A stretch of 64,000 nt of DNA from Watersipora subatra (taxonomy: Eukaryota > Bryozoa > Gymnolaemata > Cheilostomatida > Watersiporidae). The stretch spans positions 60,733,802 to 60,797,801 of the forward strand of contig NC_088715.1 of NCBI RefSeq assembly GCF_963576615.1, given 5' to 3'. The notes under the pieces are model-generated. The model searched no databases, had not been told where the DNA came from, and saw nothing but the letters and a program-made list of their open reading frames with translations. Below, in pieces: positions 59,901 through 64,000 of this stretch. The translations under genes and the position numbers were made by a program. Positions within the stretch are counted from its first letter, which is position 1; each line of letters opens with the position of its first letter.

Positions 59901-62900
59901 ATTAACATATCAGTGTTACATTGATGTTAACAGCCTAGTGTTATGTGAACATAACATACCAGTGTTACATTGATGTTAACAGCCTAGTGTTATGGTAACA
60001 TTAACAGACCGGTGTTACATTGATGTTAACAGCCTAGTGTTAGATTAATATTAACAGATTGTCATGCTGATATTGACATACAGTCATGCTAATGTTAATA
60101 ATCAAGTGTTATGATAATGTTAACCAACTGATGTTATGAAAATTCTAACTAACTAGCGTTATGATAATGTTCCCAAAACTAATAATATGCTAATATACCA
60201 TACCATCCTTCTGGCAGAGTCGGAGGAGAGATGATATATGCTCTTGCTCAGATGCACAGGCCTGATGCAGCCACGCAAGAATATCTCCAACGTACCTCAG
60301 AGGGTCATGAGAAGATAACTCTATAGGTCTTGGGTGACCACCCCGACCTGTTGACAGAAATAATTCATAACATTATGGCTAATGAGGAGCACGGAGCAAT
60401 GACATCAAATTTGGCAAGATCTCTTCTCCAATAGCTAATCACGTCTCTATGTTCACAAGTTAAACAGCAGTAAGTTGAAACACTAGTCACAACAATTAGG
60501 CGAGAATGACAAGATTATTCTAAAAAGCATGATACAAGAGTTAATTTAATGAAAAATATTAATAGGAGGAATTACACAAATCGTAATTGAAAAGAACGGA
60601 CAGCGGTGAGTAGCATAAATGAGAAATGGAAGAATCTGAATCGCTATAAACAGTCGCAGATATGAATTGCAGGATCCAAGAATAAAATGCATAATGGTAA
60701 GTCTGAAAGTAGCTGTCTTCACCATTAGACAGCGCTAGTCATGGAAACATCCTTGACCTCTATGTGTAATAGCGAAGACTGGCAATGAATTTGATTATTG
60801 AAAAGTACTTGAAATCATGTATTATGGTACGTTTCAGGGCTACAACAACCGTGAACAGCGTTGATTCTACCTGCAGAGCACCTTTCGTTGTACAGAAATA
60901 TATGCCTCAAATAAAATAATTATAAAAAAAATGTTTTATCAGTTGAAATCAGCCAATCAGATCTGAGATCAGCCTGAGTAATAAACAGTTTCTACGAAGA
61001 GTTAGACATACCTCCTCTTGTCAGAGCATCGATAAATGATCTGACGATAGCGGCTCTCCGAGCTACGCAGAACTCATCAAGCGTGTACTTGAATAGGACA
61101 GATCTGTCCTGCAGCGCTGCCATTCCTTCACACAACATCAAGTTTAGGTCTGGGGAGTCATTGGTGACCAGCCTGCACTCAGCTGGGTAAAAGGGGAGGA
61201 TTCAAGTCAACCCATAATATAGTTAAAAACAGGTTAACTACGAGAGTTCAATTGAATTTTATGTATAAAAAACAGGAGCTATAAAAATGAGCTTGAACAA
61301 TATTTTTAGTAGATTTTATAACAAAGTATCCGCGTTTTTCTATCATTTTTAATCTTTTTATGACTGAGGTGATCCGACTGCCAGGATGTTTCAAGATTTA
61401 AATCAACAAAACTTGATTGTGGTTAAAAAAGTAGAAAAATACGTGTGAAATGACATCACCAGTTGCTATAGTTGGTATTAGCTATTGTGTACAAGTTGCA
61501 GCATTATTCGTCTCTATTCTGTTTGATCTCTTTGTAACTATAGACATCATACTCGCAACTTCATCTGAGCGTTTTAACTGCAATCAAGTTTTGTCAAATT
61601 TAATCTTGAAACATCCTGGCAATCAAATTACCTCAAACAAAAAATATTCGCAATTGATAAAAAATCCCGACACTTTCTGATAAAACCTATTAAAATCTTG
61701 TGTGGGTTATTCTCTAAGCGAATCAGTTAATGTCAAGTGCAAGTCCAATCAGCAATCAGTTAATGTCAAGTGCAAGTCCAATCAGCAATCAGTTAATGTC
61801 AAGTGCAAGTCCAATCAGCAATCAGTTAATGTCAAGTGCAAGTCCAATCAGCAATCAGTTAATGTCAAGTGCAAGTCCAATCAGCAATCAGTTAATGTCA
61901 AGTGCAAGTCCAATCAGCAATCAGTTAATGACAAGTGCAAGTCCAATCAGCAATCAGTTAATGACAAGTGCAAATCCAATCAGCAATCAGTTAATGTCAA
62001 GTGCAAGTCCAATCAGCAATCAGTTAATGTCAAGTGCAAGTCCAATCAGCAATCAGTTAATGTCAAGTGCAAGTCCAATCAGCAATCAGTTAATGTCAAG
62101 TGCAAGTCCAATCAACCGACTTTCTCTATGCTATACTGCATACGACCATTCAACTTTATAAAAATGGTCGACTTTATAAGCATGTCCACAAGATGTCAGC
62201 CAAGTTAAACATTTGTTTCGAATCTTTCTTGACAACTTCAATGATTACTGTTGAGAAAGCTATAATATGTAAAGTGATACACAAGTGAATTGGTACGTAT
62301 GTTGCCCTTGTTAAAGTTGAAGCTCTCATAGAGGCTGCCATAAAACTGTTATATATTAACATTGCATCGAGAAATGTGATAGTTTAGGAAGTACATAAAC
62401 ACGAGGAGTTATCCGCTAAACATAATTATAGGTTCAGGAGTAGATAACTGCTTATTGTATGATGCAAACAAGGGTGAAAAGGGTAGAATGAGTTGATGCA
62501 CTGAGAGGGTATCTGATTGAGTAGAAGTTCAACTGAGCATTACTGTGATGATGAGATGTGAAAGAGAGACTTTTCCATAGTCGTGTGATGCGTAAGCTTT
62601 GCAAGAAGTCAGGCACTTTGATTGGATTACTTGAGGCCACCGAGTGATGCCTCACACAGAGTCATCAATACAGTGTAGGGCAAATTTTTCAAACTCAATT
62701 GACTGACAAATAATTTTTTATTTATAATTTTCTCAAAAATCAGTAATTCAAAAACAAACAAATAAATTTCCTGAACCCAATCAAAACTATTACATAATCT
62801 GTATTTTGTTAGTTTTGTATTTAGCTTTTCCTATTATATACTTTTTCTGGTAGTCTCAACCCAACAAGACGAAAGCAATGTATGTTGAGTGAAAAGGGAA

Positions 62901-64000
62901 GGAAAAAATTACATTTAAAAGCAATTTAAATGTCAAGGACAAAGGAACAAACAAGTAAATTTATTGAGAATGTGCAAGAAACTTGAGTGTTCTGCTCAGG
63001 CTATCGCTATCAATGATAGCATACAATAAATATGTAATATCGGTGCTGGACAACATAAAAGGATACATTTTTCTGAGATATATGACAGTTTTTTCAATCA
63101 ACTTTCTCGACCAAATAGATATCAGTTTTCGAGGAATACGTGATTTGAAAAAATGACAGCTCGAGAAATTATTTTTCGAGCAACAGAGTTCGAGAAATTG
63201 ACTTTTGATGACTTCACCTAACATCCCTCAACACACATCCATACACTATTCTGAGCCTGTTTAATCATCTGTTTATGGATAGATTACGGATGAACAGATA
63301 CCTATATCGGAAAAATATATAACCCAATTATCTATCTATGTACTGGTTAGCATAACCGAGGAGTAACAAAGCCAATTGAAGCGGTAGGAGACATACAGTG
63401 CAGAGAGTAGGAATGTAAGAAAGAGCAGATAACTCACCTTGAGCCCACCTGTATAATCTCTCATAAGCAGTTTCTTGGTAGAGTGCCATAGACTCCATGA
63501 TCTCTAGCCTATTAAAATACACCAATAATGTATGAGACAACGCAAGTCTTTGTCAACAGGTATATCTTCACAAAACAACCACGATTACCTGCTATAACCA
63601 CGAGGACCTGTCACTATGTGTCAATGACTACTAGTCTTAACTACTCACGGGCACTGGTTGTACAACATCAAATACAAAATCCGCCAGAACATACACAAAC
63701 ACTTCTAAAAATGTAGTAGACAAGAGTAAACAAACCAGCGATCAATAAACAGAACTTGCTACATTTCGCATGTTATGTCCAATATCCTCTCCTATTTATA
63801 CCGACTACCGATTTATTAGAACTGACACAATAATTTCCATTCTATTAGAAATTCAATTAGATTGGGAAGATAATTCTTAATAGTTAGACAACAAATAAGG
63901 ATAGTTGAAATGACCATCTAAAGCCTAAAGGGTAGGCTAGATAGAAATCGTCTTACCCAGCCGTCTGATGATTGGTTCGCAGTAATATTTTACAGTCCTG
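47802..64000 (-). CDS. COG6: Conserved oligomeric Golgi complex subunit 6 (COG6), 3' part, 12 exons, 5' end beyond the window
   Basis: Exons in transcript order: 63957->64000, 63438-63508, 61012-61182, 60204-60347, 57999-58155, 57325-57439, 55479-55610, 54644-54811, 53864-53962, 50167-50220, 48968-49047, 47802-47955. They join in frame with GT-AG sites to give 462 residues and a TAG stop, matching the last 460 or so of the 657 residues of human COG6. Landmarks: [89 protein letters not shown] and the C-terminal [13 protein letters not shown]6 belongs to lobe B of the COG tethering complex, which works in retrograde traffic within the Golgi. The N-terminal coiled-coil third must lie to the right of the window. 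Confidence 0.97.
47961..47966 (+). promoter_or_regulatory. Candidate TSC22-like polyadenylation signal
   Basis: AATAAA is the first canonical plus-strand hexamer after the TSC22 stop (about 780 nt). It lies directly at the acceptor of the COG6 last exon on the other strand. A second AATAAA is at about 48339. Confidence 0.35.
48758..48958 (+). repeat. Purine-rich (GA) tract, about 200 bp
   Basis: Almost uninterrupted A/G on the plus strand (GAGAGGGAGGGAGAGAAAAA), hence C/T on the COG6 transcript strand. It starts directly downstream of a COG6 donor. It leaves a minus-strand frame open; not coding. Confidence 0.85.
48968..49047 (-). CDS. COG6: COG6 penultimate exon
   Basis: [20 protein letters not shown] then LKAPKH, matching VQFDRYLSAPDNLLIPQLNF. 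Acceptor CTTTCAG|GTT and donor CACAG|GTCAGT. A long pyrimidine-rich tract follows the donor. Confidence 0.93.
49197..50127 (-). repeat. Minisatellite, 22-bp unit, about 42 copies, filling a COG6 intron
   Basis: Unit on the plus strand GATGGCAAACAGTATGGTTC plus TT; from about 49700 upward most units read ACAAGTTC instead of ATGGTTC. Three units make 66 bp, so all three minus-strand frames stay open for 180-240 codons with the same 22-residue cycle. These are artefacts. It occupies over 80% of the intron between 49047 and 50167. Confidence 0.96.
50167..50220 (-). CDS. COG6: COG6 54-nt exon
   Basis: 18 codons: [17 protein letters not shown]. It aligns with LANMPNLDSVTLKAAM of human COG6 and fills the exact gap between its neighbours. 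Acceptor AATTGTAG|AGT and donor GCTATG|GTATGT, phase 0 on both sides. Confidence 0.93.
51506..51773. repeat. Minisatellite, 18-bp unit, about 15 copies
   Basis: Copies of ACATATAATCACATCATA. The minus-strand frame through it is a repeat artefact. Confidence 0.92.
52096..52178. repeat. Tandem repeat, 20-bp unit, 4 copies
   Basis: ACCCATATGACACATATGAC repeated; each unit contains two CATATG palindromes. Confidence 0.88.
52267..52544. repeat. Recent tandem duplication, two copies of 139 bp
   Basis: 52267-52405 and 52406-52544 are almost identical, from ACTTTTTGACCAACCAAGTA to AATAAAAGTGTAGATGACA. One visible difference is a C/A change in the run after CACTTCAAAAA. Confidence 0.93.
53585..53650. 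repeat. Tandem duplication, about 30-bp unit, two copies
   Basis: GCATACTTCCTATTGGCCCA plus ACCATGCA occurs twice in a row, about 215 bp beyond a COG6 donor. ATTGG makes a CCAAT-like motif on the other strand. Confidence 0.8.
53864..53962 (-). CDS. COG6: COG6 exon ([14 protein letters not shown])
   Basis: 33 codons: [20 protein letters not shown] then [12 protein letters not shown]. Acceptor TTGGTAG|ATG and donor ACTTCC|GTAAGT. Confidence 0.96.
54644..54811 (-). CDS. COG6: COG6 exon ([13 protein letters not shown])
   Basis: 56 codons: [36 protein letters not shown]. Acceptor AATAATAG|ATA and donor GCTCAG|GTAGGT. Confidence 0.97.
55479..55610 (-). CDS. COG6: COG6 exon ([11 protein letters not shown])
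   Basis: 44 codons: [38 protein letters not shown]. Acceptor CCACTAG|GTG and donor CACAGG|GTAATC. Confidence 0.94.
55731..55812. repeat. Short tandem repeat, about 17-bp unit
   Basis: Five imperfect copies of ATCTTAACCTTGACATA, about 120 bp upstream of a COG6 acceptor on the transcript strand. Confidence 0.75.
56317..56845. repeat. Minisatellite, 28-bp unit, about 19 copies
   Basis: Copies of TAGCTCAACTACTGCATGTT plus ACTATTTA with moderate divergence. In the COG6 intron between 57325 and 55610. Confidence 0.93.
57325..57439 (-). CDS. COG6: COG6 exon (HTSKLLEQ)
   Basis: [19 protein letters not shown] then HTSKLLEQ, aligning with LLTTIEEMHLLSKKIFFNSL of human COG6. Acceptor CTGTAG|G and donor GAGCAG|GTGAGT, phase 0. 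Confidence 0.95.
57711..58030 (-). repeat. COG6: Tandem repeat, about 58-bp unit, spanning a COG6 exon end and its splice donor
   Basis: Units start near 57974, 57915, 57858, 57799 and 57742, with a partial one near 57711. On the COG6 strand each has a GTTCTAC-like start, AACACTGTCAG|GTAATAA (TGTAAG in one, shorter in the partial one) and CTGTGAGTACCTCT. The copy at the highest coordinates supplies the true last coding bases and donor at 57999. The other five lie in the intron. Confidence 0.92.
57999..58155 (-). CDS. COG6: COG6 exon (VRVEQVL) with duplicated donor region
   Basis: [20 protein letters not shown] then [15 protein letters not shown]. Acceptor GTTGCAG|GT and donor GTCAG|GTAATA. 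The last 26 or so coding bases and the donor are repeated five more times downstream in the intron (see the 57711-58030 repeat). Confidence 0.96.
58685..58904 (+). repeat. Minisatellite, 18-bp unit, 12 copies
   Basis: Nearly perfect TTCATCCAATCAACTCAC. The 18-bp period keeps two plus-strand frames open; both are artefacts. A foldback element starts within about 15 bp of its end. In a COG6 intron. Confidence 0.95.
58918..59236 (+). mobile_element. Foldback element, right arm missing
   Basis: Left arm from GAATTTTAGTAGATTTTATT to AAAACTTGATTGCCGTCAAC, then the centre with CGTCTCTATTCTGTCGGTCT and CATAATCACACTTTTGCTTG. The right arm stops after CTGAGCATTA. Confidence 0.8.
59828..60060. repeat. 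Minisatellite, about 51-bp unit, 4 to 5 copies
   Basis: Copies of TAACAGCCTAGTGTTATGGT plus AACATTAACATACCAGTGTT plus ACATTGATG; degenerate copies trail to about 60170. In the COG6 intron just downstream of the 60204 donor. Confidence 0.88.
60204..60347 (-). CDS. COG6: COG6 exon (DPLRYVGD)
   Basis: [20 protein letters not shown] then [18 protein letters not shown]. Acceptor TCAACAG|GT and donor GGATG|GTATGG. Confidence 0.97.
61012..61182 (-). CDS. COG6: COG6 exon ([17 protein letters not shown])
   Basis: 56 full codons including [18 protein letters not shown] and [12 protein letters not shown]. Acceptor TTACCCAG|CT and donor AGGAG|GTATGT. Confidence 0.97.
61290..61706 (+). mobile_element. 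Foldback element, full copy
   Basis: Left arm TTTTTAGTAGATTTTATAAC to AAAACTTGATTGTGGTTAAA, centre CGTCTCTATTCTGTTTGATC, right arm TTTTAACTGCAATCAAGTTT to CCTATTAAAATCTTG. It ends about 15 bp before a minisatellite. In a COG6 intron. Confidence 0.87.
61721..62114 (+). repeat. Minisatellite, 33-bp unit, 12 copies
   Basis: Near-perfect copies of AATCAGTTAATGTCAAGTGC plus AAGTCCAATCAGC. The 33-bp period keeps two plus-strand frames open (11-residue repeats). These are artefacts on the strand opposite COG6. Confidence 0.95.
62115..63437 (-). other. Rest of COG6 intron 61182-63438
   Basis: About 1.3 kb of AT-rich intron, no exon or known element recognised. Confidence 0.5.
63438..63508 (-). CDS. 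COG6: COG6 exon ([13 protein letters not shown])
   Basis: [20 protein letters not shown] is almost identical to vertebrate COG6. Acceptor TTAATAG|G and donor CTCAAG|GTGAGT. Confidence 0.97.
63957..64000 (-). CDS. COG6: COG6 exon, cut by the window edge
   Basis: Reads [14 protein letters not shown], matching NDVKVLLRTNQQTAG of human COG6. Donor GCTGG|GTAAGA. The exon continues beyond 64000. Confidence 0.93.

Noticed and set aside
61702..62208. Long plus-strand frames through the 33-bp array
   Set aside because: Entirely explained by a stop-free 33-bp minisatellite inside a COG6 intron on the other strand.

Overview
This is animal nuclear DNA: AT-rich, with many short GT-AG exons, long introns, dense tandem repeats and several transposon families. 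The proteins are clearly metazoan, and the intron density and repeat style suggest an invertebrate, perhaps a lophotrochozoan. The species cannot be fixed from the sequence. The exons below were assembled by hand, checking reading frame, splice sites and similarity to remembered family proteins. No aligner was run.

Layout. (1) 1-2096: no gene recognised. (2) 2097-31450, plus strand: a complete 15-exon SLC30A9 (ZnT9) gene, 557 residues, a mitochondrial zinc carrier. Its introns hold minisatellites of 25, 27, 37 and 41 bp and other units, SINE-like repeats, a TIR element (9608-11147), a PIF/Harbinger-like element with a TAA target duplication (23451-24230) and foldback elements. (3) 31451-35797: intergenic, with a 5'-truncated non-LTR retrotransposon on the minus strand. 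(4) 35798-47180, plus strand: a complete three-exon short-isoform TSC22-domain gene, 164 residues, with two large introns. (5) 47802-64000, minus strand: the last 12 exons of COG6, a Golgi tethering-complex subunit. Its 5' part lies beyond the right edge.

TSC22 and COG6 converge with 621 bp between stop codons. The visible polyadenylation signals suggest their transcripts may overlap antisense. The three genes do unrelated work (mitochondrial zinc, transcriptional regulation, Golgi trafficking), so this is ordinary gene neighbourhood rather than a functional cluster.

The unusual biology lies in the repeats. One tandem repeat has copied the 3' end of a COG6 exon together with its splice donor five more times into the intron. 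One COG6 intron is over 80% a single 22-bp minisatellite. A foldback family occurs at least five times, and two copies directly touch minisatellite arrays. Many repeat arrays give long open frames that are not genes.
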